A DNA stretch of 64,000 bases from Phorcus lineatus (lineage: Eukaryota; Mollusca; Gastropoda; Trochida; Trochidae): assembly GCA_921293015.1 (NCBI GenBank), contig OV121092.1, forward strand, positions 35,781,764-35,845,763, read 5' to 3'. Made by a program: the position numbers and the translations under genes. The notes under the pieces were generated by a model. That model was not told the DNA's origin. It saw nothing but the letters and a program-made list of their open reading frames with translations, and did not search any database. Shown piece by piece: positions 1 to 11,117 of the stretch (its first letter is position 1; each line of letters begins with the position of its first letter).

Positions 1-1926
1 TGATTTTCCTCAACAAGTTGATAACGGAAACATTTTTGTAAATATCGGTTTAAACTTAAACCTACTCATTTCATAAGGTCTTTATTCAATGAAAAGCTAA
101 ACAGATATTGTAAAAACCAAATATCTTAACAAAAAATTAAAAAGTTTTCCAAGTAGTTTCTTTTGCAAGGAGTCGGCTTCTGAAGTATACGATAAGTAGT
201 TTGAACATATTCACCATTTCATCAGTTCAAGCTTCATAATTGGACTAAGTCATCTTATTAACACTCACCAAGGCTATTGTTAAGACAATGGACAATGACT
301 AGTAACTAGACACTATATTTTAAATTGTCAACTAACTATCAAATTAACTTTTACATTTACCATGCCCATAAAAACATTAAAAGGAAATATACAAAACATG
401 AGCATAAGTGCTTAAACATTGATTATGACGATGAATAAAACATTAAACAAAACAAGTAATTTACACTGAGCGAGATAGTATCAATGCACGGTAAATTCTG
501 TGTTGTATGATATTCAGAGGAACTGAACTGAAACATGGAGGATAGACTTACAAATCAATTATAAAGAAAACATAATGCAAATTTGTGTCATTGTGAAGTA
601 ACTGCCTGTCGCATTAGAAATAATGTTTACTCTTTTGATATCAAAGGAGAAGTGAGGTTGTTTTTAATGTAATCAATAGTATGTAGCCTACCAAAGTCTT
701 GGCGACTATAGGTACGTATGTTTCATTTCACAAGTGCTTGGTGATCCAAAAATACAAGCAGGTAGATATTATAGACAATCTTTAAGTTTTGTTTACCTAT
801 CTTGATTGTATCTTATATTTAATACCCCATCATTCAGAACTTCTTATTATATAGCGTAGGGTAAGTAGCTGCTTCCTACCTATAATGAATACTGGGTCAC
901 ATCGTACGTCTGAGGGCTAATCGTTTCAACAAAATATTGGTGTTTGAGCAATTTAGAAATAGGTCTTTCCGCCGATGCTATCTGAAACCATGATATTAGT
1001 ATTCAATACTGTCTGTGAACAGCTATTGGCTTAAGAACGCCTTTCACATATATCCGTCGATTACGTTTATATCACATATATCCGTACGATACACCACCTT
1101 TCAGAATAATAAAGTACATTCTTTAGCGATAAGTATATATCATCCTTTCCTTTTTTATTGACTCCAATGATTTCATTTGATATCTTTAATATTTATATTT
1201 GTAAATATTTTTTATATTACAATGTAGAGCTCAAAGATTAAATGAAATTACCCCGAGTAAAAAGTTGAGATCATAAACATATATTTTGAAGTTTGATTAA
1301 TTCGCTCTTAACTCTTATGAGGAGGTAAAAAACAAAGTTCAGGAATTAAAAGATAGATATACATTTATAGCAAGCCCCAAAATATTTACTAGAAAACAAA
1401 AGCTATAACATAAAGAAAAAACATAAATGTAAATGTAATATCAGATATATGTCACGTCAAACATCTCGTCATAATGGCTATCTCTTTACCATTCGACTGC
1501 TACTTAGTTTTTTTGCCACAACGTCCAATCCTATTGAAGCAATTAACTTGCAAAATATATTCAACCAATAAATAAAGACAAGGAGATTCTACCGATGATG
1601 ACAATCATTTGAAAAAGTAGATCGTTTGTAACAGGTACCAGAATTCTTTAGGGTTATATGAGATATTTCCAATGCTGGCACCATGTCTGTTATTGTATCA
1701 TTGAATGTTAAATTCAAAGACAGAGATATTGCCAAGCGGGGTGAGATGTTATATAAAATAACAAGATATACTAGATAACAAGAAACGAATAATCCACTCC
1801 AGTGCTAAGATATCACGAAATTTTAAGAACAGACAATTTCCTGCAAATATGATGCACTGCAGTAAACACAGGTTACATTAACTCACGTTCATTAACAACT
1901 TAATTTTTTCGAGTTTATCTATAAGT
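1..1926. other. Non-coding AT-rich sequence; start of an old segmental duplicate
   Basis: I see no gene here. From about position 210 the sequence is recognisably paralogous to the stretch starting near 41185, sharing blocks such as ccatttcatcagttcaagc. The copy at 41.3 kb carries a MITE that is absent here: the uninterrupted site lies around 325-345. Confidence 0.6.
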
Positions 1927-1927
1927 C

Positions 1928-2012
<85 letters not shown>

Positions 2013-2305
2013 GGGTACGCATTGTGCGCTTAGTCCATCCAAAGCATGCCCAAAGCGCTAAACATTTATTACCCTGAAGAAATTGTACTTTCGATGCAGC
2101 TACTAAGCGCTTCGGGCGACCATATAGCTCCATAAATCCTGTATTCAGGTATCCAATTCTACAGCTGGGTGGACTGGGTGCAAACTGAAGTGCCTTGCTC
2201 AAGTGTAAAGCCCATGTCACAAATGTTTGGTGTCTCCACCTGGATTCGAACCGGGACCTTTTGCGTGAGAGTCCAGCCCGCTGACCACTACACCACCAAG
2301 CTCCG
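1927..2305 (-). mobile_element. tRNA-derived SINE with a (TTA)n tail
   Basis: Read on the minus strand, the element starts near 2305 with a tRNA-like head. It contains a polymerase III A box (TGGTGTAGTGG, 2285-2295) and a B box (GGTTCGAATCC, 2242-2252). A body of about 220 bp follows, ending in a long (TTA)n tail, seen as (TAA)n on the plus strand at about 1928-2012. The head does not fold into a complete tRNA with a matching acceptor stem, so this is a SINE and not a tRNA gene. The paralogous segment near 43.5 kb lacks the element, so it inserted after that duplication. The family name is not known to me. Confidence 0.8.
1928..2012. repeat. (TAA)n microsatellite, about 28 units
   Basis: Uninterrupted trinucleotide repeat forming the 3' tail of the adjacent SINE. 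It gives a spurious poly-leucine reading frame on the minus strand. Confidence 0.95.
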
Positions 2306-3590
2306 TAAAATAATGTTCTAAATACATGATATAATAATACGTTATTCGATACAGGTGAATCTCTCTCTACCCCAAAAAAGTCCCAAACATTTTCAATATA
2401 AACCCACCCGAAAAAACGCGTCCAGGCATTGCTGCACTCCAACGAAAATGGATATGGCGACTGAGAAGAAAAGTTGATATCAAAAGCACTGGTATTTCGT
2501 ATTTAGGAATTTTTTCAATCTTGCTTTTGCTCCTATTTGGAATTGAGTTTCAGTAGCCTCCTTCACGTCACACACTGGGCGTGGCTTTGAATAATGCTTC
2601 GATGATCTAGTCAAAGCTTTTTCTAGTCTGATTAGGCAATTATATATAGAAAGTATCCTTTTAGTTGAATAAAACATTTTTTTGTGTGACTTTGTTGGTT
2701 CTTATAAGTGATACGAATACAGATAATATTTTGCAATAAAAAAAATTATGGTATCTTTTTAGTTGAATAAAAGCGTAAATTTTAAATTTCTTTGGCTTTA
2801 TTGGTTCTCATAAGTGATACGAATACAAAAAATAATTTGCAATAAACAAAATTATACGTCATGCCCCCTTTTTAGCAGACTACCACAAGCAATATTTTGA
2901 AAATAACTCATGTATAGAACTTCAACGGAGCAACGCGAACTATGTATTCAAGTACAACAAATAAGACACAGCTGCTTTATCATTTATTCACAATTTATTG
3001 GTCTGTAACCTATTTCCCATTTGATCCAGAAGAGTATGCAATCTGATCGCCTATATAATATAGGAACTAGCTGTATCCTAGATAACTATCCACTATTTAT
3101 TCGCCCACTGTTGTCTATATAAAGTCATCTCAATCGCTTTAAGTTTTACAACATGCCATCATATGTGAATACAATTTTTTACATGTTTATACCGAGAAAG
3201 GATTTCACATTTAAAACAACCAAATATTAATCACTCTTTTGCATCTTCATATCTATACATACTACTTAAAAGAAGATAATGGTCAAACCTTTTTTTCTAC
3301 CAGGTAATTGTCTATGCACATATCAGATATATATATAATTATTTGCGGAAATCGACAAAACGACAAAACCTATGTACAAGGCATATGTCATTTTCATACA
3401 AATCGATTTTGACAGTCTCCTAAAGAAACCATAAACTTAAGCTCAAAACATGGCTACACAAAACTCGTTGCATTGCCCAAACGCAGTAGTGTACGACATT
3501 TTGGAGTTGATTATGTCCTTGCACGTGCACTATGCATTTTCCATGAACACTTTCGGCATAAAAAAAACCTTCCAGAGGAAGAGCCATTAC
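2306..3590. other. Non-coding; older duplicate of 43.5-44.3 kb
   Basis: No gene recognised. The stretch is paralogous to about 43530-44340. Around 2659-2855 it carries a local tandem duplication of roughly 98 bp (both copies begin ttttagttgaataaaa), whereas the paralogue at 43.8 kb has one copy. Near 3058 lies a single unit related to the 21-bp minisatellite of the lectin units. Confidence 0.55.
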
Positions 3591-3599
3591 GTGGCTTCA

Positions 3600-3960
3600 A
3601 AAGGGTTTTACACAGAGGAATGTGGCACAGAGAATTGGCTGTAGCCAGAGTGTGATTTGGAGGCTATGGCAGCGTTTCCAGGCAACCAATTCAATTCAGA
3701 ATCGCCAACGGTCTGGTTGGCCAAGATCAACGTCGCTACGTTAAGACCGGCATGTTATTCAAATGGCCTTACGTTAAGACTGGCATGTTATTCAAATGGC
3801 CTTCCGTCACCGCGTTGCTACAGCTAGATGTCTGAGAGATGAACTGCAAATATAATGGTGTTCAGATATCGGATCAGACCATAAGAAATCGTCTGCGAGT
3901 CCACAACATTCGACGACAAGCGGTTTATTATGGTAAAAATGGCATATTTTCATCAGAATA
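3600..3960 (+). pseudogene. Tc1/mariner-type transposase fragment, N-terminal part
   Basis: Near 3650-3740 a broken frame reads IWRLWQRFQATNSIQNRQ followed by RSGWPRSTSLR. This matches the second helix-turn-helix and the GRPR-like linker of Tc1-family transposases. Further on, in shifted frames, come RHRVATARCLRDELQ and SDQTIRNRLRVHNIRRQA, also characteristic of the Tc1 N-terminal DNA-binding region. Stops, frameshifts and a 33-bp tandem duplication (about 3738-3803) interrupt it, and no catalytic DDE domain is seen. It is a dead remnant. Family membership is judged from remembered motif patterns, not from a search. Confidence 0.7.
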
Positions 3961-4393
3961 GTTGTGTATAAAAAGTGCATATGCTTTACATGACACTCAA
4001 ACTTGAGACATTGTGAACTCATTGTGACCAAAAGTGTGCTTAAAATTTTGTATTTACATGTTCCCTGTGTCTAATAAAATGGCAAAAAAAAAATTAATTG
4101 GTTAACCCTTAACTTCTTTTGAGTGGTAGATAATAGTAGTGCCTAATACCTTAAGAAAATATGGTTTAAACGGATGGTTAACATTAATGCCATCCTTAAA
4201 CATTGCACGAAGGCTTTCTTAGAGACATAAACACCTTAATGTTTTGTGCAGCAGGTACCAGGTGATACTGCCTTTTACAATAAAAAAAAATAAATTAAGC
4301 GATACGCTTTTCATCTTTTAATGGGAATCAATTCTTGGCTCCTTTTTTTGGGTGCATGATATCAGCTGATGATTTTATAGATATGTGTGAACA

Positions 4394-4570
4394 TCAAATG
4401 ACAATTTCACAGATATACGAGAGGTAATCAGTACAACATAGGTATTCTTTCCAAACGGAGATGACAACGCAGTTGTCTATTCGGTTGTTGTCAGGTTCCT
4501 TGGGTGCCCAGTTGTTGTCAGTGACAGGTACCCCATCGGTCCAATGGAATTCTCCCTTGTTGTATTATGG
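4394..4570 (-). pseudogene. Unit 0: orphan C-type lectin CTLD C-terminal exon, degenerate
   Basis: On the minus strand this encodes a CTLD C-terminal half: HWTDGVPVTDNNWAPKEPDN, then NCVVISVWKEY, then YICEIVI and a TGA at 4394-4396. The sugar-specificity triplet is EPD, where the other loci have QPD. The block that should hold the WxDxxC core (QWLDLYCSDV in the intact genes) is replaced by LCCTDYLS, and the upstream half of the exon shows an extra base and stops. No matching N-terminal CTLD or PAN exon follows: the DNA to the right (4.6-7.2 kb) is lectin-intron-like, then transposon debris. It is a relict of the lectin array. Confidence 0.75.
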
Positions 4571-4600
4571 TTTATTTTTTTAGACCAGAAACTATGGTAA

Positions 4601-7190
4601 GCTATCCAAGAAAATAACCAAATCTATGAAAATCAATGTATTCGAATGATTATCTAAAAGATATAATTTTTTAGCATACCCCACAATACATAGCATGAAA
4701 ATTACGACTTGCATCATATTGCATTTTAAAAAAGGTTTTGGTCACTAATTGCAAACACTTTTCAGTCATTCTATTTTTTCCTGACAGGACAGGCGGCCAG
4801 CCACATAATGTATCAATCGATGTTAATAAATATTTACTCTTAAATGAAACTGCGTTTAATCTTTAAAGCACATCTTTTTATCGTAATCATAAAAGGTATT
4901 AATCATGTATAGCATGTTTGTGTGCTACGAGTTTTCTTTAAATTGTAATCCTCAAAACATTAAGTCAGTACTACTAATTATATTTACTATAATTTTTATG
5001 AGTGTTTGAGATAAGAGACTGTGTTTTAATTAAGTCATATAGTAAAATTGTGATAGGTTGATGTATAGGTGATGTTGAAAAGATCCTCTGCTACCAATGT
5101 AGCTACTATAAATGTTCTACATAACCAAATATTACTTTACTACTGTGAAGTCCTCCTCCCTAAGACAGGTGATGTGATTGTGTTTAGTATACCTCATTAC
5201 CATACACAGAGTATGCATAGTGTTACATGTGAATTGATAAATAAGAAATTGATTATATTGATAATAACAATTTATCAATAGACAATAAACAAAGAGTACA
5301 AAGTTACAATATATACTAATAAAAATATGGTTTACATTATTGAATGGGTCAAGTCAAATGGAAAAGTCTAGCTAAAATGTTATTAAATCCTTGACCAAAA
5401 AGTGGTCAGTCCTGTCCTTGATAGTAATTCCTTGATGAATTTGATTAAAAGCAGTGTCCAAAATTGGAGAACAAAAGCACAGCAGAATGGCCGCAACGGC
5501 ATTGGTAGAGGATCAGGTGAATCAAATGTGTGAGTTAGTACTGGCCTTATTACGTGTTTACGATATACCCCCTTACTAGATGCTTCCCATAGAAAGTGAA
5601 ATCGCCTTTACCATTGGATACCTACGTCCATCACTGAGACACTATATCAAAGAAAGTCCAAGCGAAAATTTGACGTCATACTATTGTGTGCAGTGTTTTA
5701 TTTAGAATACCAAGAATCTATAATTTCGACATTAAGCACTGCTTTTCTCTCCCTTTTAATTAACATTTGAAAAAGAAATCCTAAATCAATTTCCGAATAA
5801 CTTATTTTTTGATAATTATAATAATTATTATTTTCTTAATCATTCTAACATTTTTCAAATATTAGGTTTATCTAATCTTGCCGATAAAATAAATAAATAT
5901 AAAAATAATGAATAAAGTGATAAAAACGACTATCAAACAAACAAGCAGATCAAAACACTCATTCATTAAGCATACATTAGGTTAAATAAAAGTATCTATA
6001 ACGACAGATATTTCGAAACAATTTTCTTGTTGACGAAAATTTGCCTGTGTATATAAGTAAATAAGGTTCAGGATATTTTGTCATTTCATGAGCCTAATGA
6101 TGGCGTTACACAGGTGCCGTTTCTAATTAACACAGAAAGTCATTACGTACAACCACAACCAGATACATTTCTAGGAGAAACATTGTTTAAGTGTTAAAAA
6201 TATGATTATACATTCCTCCACAAATATATTGGTACAATTACTTCATTGTATGTAACGAATAAACTTGACTTACTGTGCAGTAAATATCGATCGATCACAC
6301 ACTTGTGTCCAAATATAGCCTATGCTTGAAATTACACTAGGACATATTAATTTTAGTAATCTGTCTTTGTTTAGTAGGATGTTACATATCACAGCAAACA
6401 CGACGGATAACTGCCGCTATTGTTGTCGTTGAGATAGGAAGTTAATTGTGAGAGCTGTCTTCTGAATGGCTTATCCGACAAGCCTGAAGTTGGCTTAAGT
6501 CTCAGCACAGAAAAGGTGGGCTCTGTAGTCAAGAGAGAAGCGGGAATCTTATTGTTTCGGCCGTGACATTGTGCAGATGAATTCGAATGGAAAGGAAAGA
6601 ACTTTTCAGAATAAAACTTTCTAGTAAATATGACCTACACACATGTATACAATAATATTCTCACAACACTCTCTCTTCAATAGTTAAATGCAAATAACAA
6701 ACATAAAACATTATAAGGAGTATTGTTCACTCTTGAAAGTGCATCAACACAACATCGTCTTTATCTAAGATAGGTTTAATTAAAAGATCAAACCATTGCA
6801 TACTTAAACTTTACCTCGTTAGCCTTTGATTTTTATTGATCAGTAAAGACGTCAACAGGAATTGTAGTGGCACCCAAGTACACTACGAAATGTTGCAATG
6901 CTAGCAAGGGACCTTCTTTTTCAATAGTTAAATAGTTTCTTCAGCCTATCAAGCTTTTTGGAAAAATAGCAAAGAGGATTATTAATTCCTGAGTGATCCT
7001 CTGGAAGCAGAATAGAACCTGCACAAACAGCACTGGCATCAATTTTTTATTTAAACGCTTTTGCAAAATTAGGTACTTGCAACACTTGAGAGCATGGCTT
7101 TGACTTTGCTATCCAACAATTGCTTCAGCTCTAATACTGACTGGCTGTACCTAGCCATGTCCTACAACATTCCCTGAAAATGAATGTGCC
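4601..7190. other. Relict intron sequence of lectin unit 0
   Basis: No gene. The stretch aligns block by block with the intron of lectin D (about 45840-47910) and, up to about 6700, with the intron of lectin E (about 59580-61390). One well-conserved block (about 5450-5545) recurs at 46620, 49010 and 60475. The short open frame at 5069-5281 lies in this intron-like DNA and has no protein resemblance I can name. Confidence 0.6.
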
Positions 7191-7412
7191 TTACAAAAGT
7201 CACACTTAGCAAGGATGTCAATCAATATCGCTTCAGACAGTCTCACGAAGAAAGATTGGATCTTCTTTGGATGGTCTTCCGCCTCATAACTGATGACATA
7301 GTCCATGAAAGCTTCAACACTTGATTAGACGGTATGGAATGACTCTGTAATGAAACAGCCCATCTGGTGTAGCGAAAGTTGATTTCTTCTTCGCATGTTC
7401 TTATCATTCAAC

Positions 7413-7690
7413 ATGGCTCGAAGGAGACTCACTGAAGCAAGAAGATGGCAGATAATTGGCACGCATTCAACTTGCATGTCTTGTAGAGCTATAGGACGAC
7501 AGTTGGTTTTTGCTGTTTTAAGCCGCCTTGTCAAACAAAAATCATCAAACAAACCATGTAAAGGAATGACCAAGACCAAGTCCACCGCAGAAGACTCCTC
7601 GACTGTAATTTAGCACATCTACAGTTTGCAACCTGTGGTTTTCTATAGATGCATAGGTTTCCCAACAGACCTTAAGCAACAGAACAGTCA
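7413..7690 (+). pseudogene. Tc1-like transposase N-terminal fragment
   Basis: The frame from 7413 begins MARRRLTEARRWQIIG and continues SCRAIGRQL, then SRLVKQK and NKPCKGMTKTKS. This is the first helix-turn-helix and start of the second in the Tc1 lineage also seen at 50.5 kb (MARRRLTEERRW there). It stops at about 7613 after degraded sequence, and no catalytic domain is present. It is a truncated transposon copy lying against LINE sequence. Confidence 0.75.
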
Positions 7691-7816
7691 GAAACCCTTA
7701 ACACAGAAACTGTCTTTGCAGGTGTACCCCAGGGTACAGTTTTAAGACCACTCCTATTTATTGTAAACATAAATGATATAGTTGAGGGTATAAACAATAA
7801 TATACGTCTTTTTGCG

Positions 7817-7926
7817 GATGATACATAGAGAATCTCACCCGAGTGTCTTCAGATAACAAATATATCAACGAGTCTTGGTATATTTGATATCTGAAGACAC
7901 GAGGGTCAGATTCTATTTATCATCCA
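7817..7926. repeat. Long imperfect hairpin at the LINE break point
   Basis: The core arms 7843-7864 and 7879-7900 (22 bp, gtgtcttcag... against ...ctgaagacac) match with a single mismatch around a 14-nt loop. Weaker pairing extends outward to about 7817 and 7926 and includes the sequence coding LFADDT. Confidence 0.75.
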
Positions 7927-8148
7927 ATATCATTTCAAATTTTAACTTTAAAAAACAAAACACAGACACGTAACTCTTTGTCAATTTTACTACGGTCCGG
8001 CGTATGAATACATCACAATTTGGTAAGGTACTGCAGCTCCAAAGAACTCATTACGTCACCGTAGTATTATCAAAGAACATTAACAAATAGTTCTTCAAAA
8101 AGTTCAAGATATTGAGAAAAGTTTGAACAAAATTAGTTTCTTCCTTAA

Positions 8149-8609
8149 AGAGCCACTCCGTGAGTTGTTGGAGTCATATATGCCAAACTTAATCAATGGT
8201 GTCATTTGATCGCGAAGTATCGACTGTTACCAAAAAGACACATTTTAAAGCTTACTGGTTTTTTACAGTGACAATATGAAAGTAGAACGTCGTAATTATG
8301 ATCGAAAACCGGACAGTGGCGCGCGTCAAATAGTCAAACGTAATTTTGGAGACTTTGACCATGAGGGCAGTTAGGAGTTGATAGCGTGTGTTAGGTTATA
8401 TAACTAGTATCCATGTATACTGGACGTGATATCTACACCTCTGTGCATTTATAAGGCTGTATTTAGATTTTCATGGAAAACCAGTATTTGTCATATATAT
8501 GTCTTTTGGACATGAACAGTTAAGATGTTTTGATTTTATATCACCACATATGACATTAAGGTTCGCATCAAAGGTAAATCATATGTTATGAAAATCACGG
8601 AGTGGCTTT
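8149..8609. mobile_element. TTAA-flanked MITE (piggyBac-like target site), 461 bp
   Basis: The element begins AGAGCCACTCCGTGA and ends TCACGGAGTGGCTTT, forming terminal inverted repeats of about 16 bp, with TTAA on both sides (8145-8148 and 8610-8613). A second copy in opposite orientation lies at 41314-41778. There is no coding capacity, so it is non-autonomous. TTAA duplication is typical of the piggyBac superfamily; that assignment is inferred. Confidence 0.8.
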
Positions 8610-8780
8610 TTAATGACTGTCGAATTTCGAACACAGAATGATCAGATTTTAATCTGATAAGATATGAATTGAAATTGGAAAGTTGATGGCGAGCGACATA
8701 GCCAACAGTTTGAGAGCTGAGATGGCGGGTGGACAGTTACTGAGAACCGCTCTCACTATCACTTTCAATGACAGGTCTTC

Positions 8781-9797
8781 ATCGCTTGTCAGTCCTGTAA
8801 TTGTTCACATTCATTGTGAAAGAACCACCAGCAATGTAGTTGGAACCAAAAACAGACTGAAGGTGATCACGTTTCGATGAAACAGTCATCATGTTTGATG
8901 AACTTATGTTGGGGGAAACAAGCCGCATGTTTCCATCGTTGACCTCGTTATAACGAGGGGCATATGGCAGAGCAGGGACTTTGTTTACATCCCGCCGTCG
9001 CTCGTTATAGGGCACAAGTTGACCTGACTTTGAGGAATTTCACAGATTTGATGAAATTTGACTGTGCTGATCATCGCTTATGTGTGAGTAGTTGTTGATG
9101 CTGTGAGCATTTTTATGGCCGGTTATCTGCATGATATGCGATGGTGGAACGTTATTGTCATTGAGTTTCTGGACCGAATGCTTCCTCGCACTATGGTTTG
9201 TCAACTTGCGGTCAGCGGCCAAACCGGCAGCGCCAGCCATACGTTTCATGAGACATTCCAACTTGTGGATACCTACAGGCTGCCTCTTGAACCACACAGA
9301 TTCCATGGAAGGATTTTGGCAGTAGTGGTTGCAACGTAGAAAGGGGAATCAGGGAACGAGTACCCGGACGGGCGTAAACTTTTGTACAATTTGTACATGG
9401 CGACGGGACAACGGTCTTGATTGTCAGAAGGAGCCCACATTTTAGGGGTGACCTCGCGGGAATCTGCCTGATTTCCCTGCCTTGTTTTGGACACTCTTTC
9501 ATTCAACTCCATATATTCGGAACCATTGCTGTCACACTTCAAGTCAACTTCACCCCATAACATCTGTTTGTGCTCATGACTTCCCCTCAATCCAAAGTGT
9601 ACAGTATTGTTGAACCAAACAGTGTTTAGGATCGACTCTGGAGAATTGATTCCTAGCTGTTGACAAGCCCACAGCTGTTCAATTTCACTGTCCGTGATGG
9701 CTACGGAACGATTGGGTAAGTTTCCTTGCAGTTGCAGTAGATGTGTTTGGTGGTGTTTATATTGTTGACGTCTGCCCACCTGATGATTTGTTGTCAT
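8781..9797 (-). pseudogene. Crypton-like tyrosine recombinase, one frameshift and one nonsense codon
   Basis: On the minus strand the frame from 9797 contains GNLPNRSVAITDSEIEQLW, then HFGLRGSHEH with the first catalytic arginine. After a frameshift near 9310 (apparently one base lost in an A run before CCTTCCATGG) it continues VWFKRQPVGIHKLE, LTNHSARKHSVQ (HxxR), ITGHKNAHS (His) and NNYSH (candidate tyrosine nucleophile). A TGA at 9040-9042 then interrupts, but the same frame stays open through a C-terminal tail with HLQSVFGSNYIAGGSF, stopping at 8779-8781. The R, HxxR, H, Y set and the tail resemble the DUF3504/Crypton-type recombinases of animals. Such enzymes cut and join DNA through a 3'-phosphotyrosine. 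The start upstream of 9797 is not resolved. Confidence 0.8.
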
Positions 9798-9931
9798 TAG
9801 TTTTCACTAACGAAAGCCTATGTTGCATCACCACGACTTTGTAATCAATCCCATCAATGACACAACGATAATTTCCATCACCTTCATCAGATAAGACAGT
9901 TACTTGGCCAGTACCATCAGTTCAGAGCCAT

Positions 9932-10020
9932 AAACACCTAGGCCTTATTGTCCAAAATGATTGTTCTTGGAGCAAAAAACACCTAGGCCTTATATTCCAA
10001 CATGATTGTTCTTGGAGCAA
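9932..10020 (+). repeat. 44-bp tandem duplication inside the LINE
   Basis: Two copies of a segment starting aaacacctaggcctta and ending gttcttggagca lie head to tail, with a few differences. Both encode the HLGLI.Q.DCSW segment of the LINE, so the second copy disrupts the protein. Confidence 0.85.
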
Positions 10021-10574
10021 TCAAATACATGACATTGTTAAAAAGGTTAAACCCCGATGGTTAACTGTCTTAGACGCCTCAAAAATTAAACCGGAAAACG
10101 TTGGAAACCATGTAAAAACAGTTCATTCTACCTGTATTCGACTTCTGTTGTCATATATAGGATAATTGTACAAAGCATCAAGCGGATATGCTTGAAAAAC
10201 TTAATCCTGATGCACTGAGAACCGTCTGTGGTGCCGTTCGTGCCACCAGCCATCATAAGATTATAAAGAAACAAAGTGCAAACCATTATGTCATAGACGA
10301 TACGTTCATAAAATGACGTTCTATAAAATGGTTAATCATAATACATCCAGCTTTCTAAGCAACTTGGTTCCTCCTAAAATATCGGATGTCGTTGATTACA
10401 GTCTTCGTAATGATTCGAAACTCCACACTATAGATTGTAAATCTGTAAACTATGCGAGATCTTTCCTTCCTGACGCTGTTCAACTTTGGAACTCATTGCC
10501 GATAGAACATAGAAATTCGCCATCTTTATTGACTTTCAAAAATACTCTCCTCTATGATAGTGAAACATACAGTA

Positions 10575-10756
10575 ACCCGCAAATGGCCGCCCGTCACCTT
10601 GACCTTATGGGGTGTGTGGCCGCAGCGACAGATCTCATTGGTTTGATGCAAAGTTACGAACAGATAACCCTAATTCTCCGTTCTTGCAACCAATGAGATC
10701 TCTCGCTGCGGCCACACACCCCGTAAGGTCAAGGTGACGGGCGGCCATTTGCGGGT
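10575..10756. repeat. GC-rich 182-bp palindrome (70-bp arms)
   Basis: The left arm 10575-10645 and right arm 10687-10756 are reverse complements with only about two or three differences (for example acccgcaaatggccgcccg against cgggcggccatttgcgggt), separated by about 41 bp. It is markedly GC-rich in an AT-rich setting and sits between two parts of the LINE. It is followed by a short G-rich run (gcgggtgggggcgggtg). It is probably a foldback/MITE insertion; no target duplication was identified. Confidence 0.85.
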
Positions 10757-11117
10757 GGGGGCGGGTGAAAGCGGGTGGGGGCGAATGGAGTGGCTGGCCT
10801 TTCCATATACTATTAACAGAGGAACAATTCTATTCAGGGGGTGTTCTAAAAAAATTTTAAATTTTTTTATATATTTATTTTTAATGATCCGAGGGCCTGT
10901 GGTCTGTGCTTGTGGCCAATGTTATGAGGATTCAACTCACTTTTTCTTCAAACGTCCTCTTTACAGCACTATAAGACACATCATGTTTTACTTTCATAGA
11001 GGTTTTGATGTAAAATCAGTTTTATTCGGAAACATAAATTGTTCCGCTACCAAAAATATGGAACTTTTAACATCAGTGCACGAATTTATAAACTTAACAG
11101 GCAGATTTGCAAAATGA

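Larger units (their letters stand above)
7695..11117 (+). mobile_element. CR1/Jockey-like LINE, broken by nested insertions
   Basis: Three colinear pieces of one non-LTR retrotransposon reading frame are visible. At 7700-7830 is reverse transcriptase with GVPQGTVLRPLLFIVNINDI and the catalytic LFADDT. At about 9905-10570 is the downstream part, starting SVQSHKHLGLIVQNDCSWS and ending ARSFLPDAVQLWNSLP. At about 10885-11117 is the C-terminal CACGQCYEDSTHFFF zinc-finger-like segment. Between the first two lie a hairpin, a TTAA-flanked MITE and a tyrosine recombinase; between the last two lies a GC-rich palindrome. Internal stops and a 44-bp tandem duplication (9932-10020) show it is dead. That all three pieces are one element is inferred from order, strand and style. 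Confidence 0.75.

Noticed and set aside
1915..2442. 175-codon minus-strand frame with a poly-leucine end
   Set aside because: It is the SINE body read through its (TAA)n tail; no protein-like composition outside the repeat.
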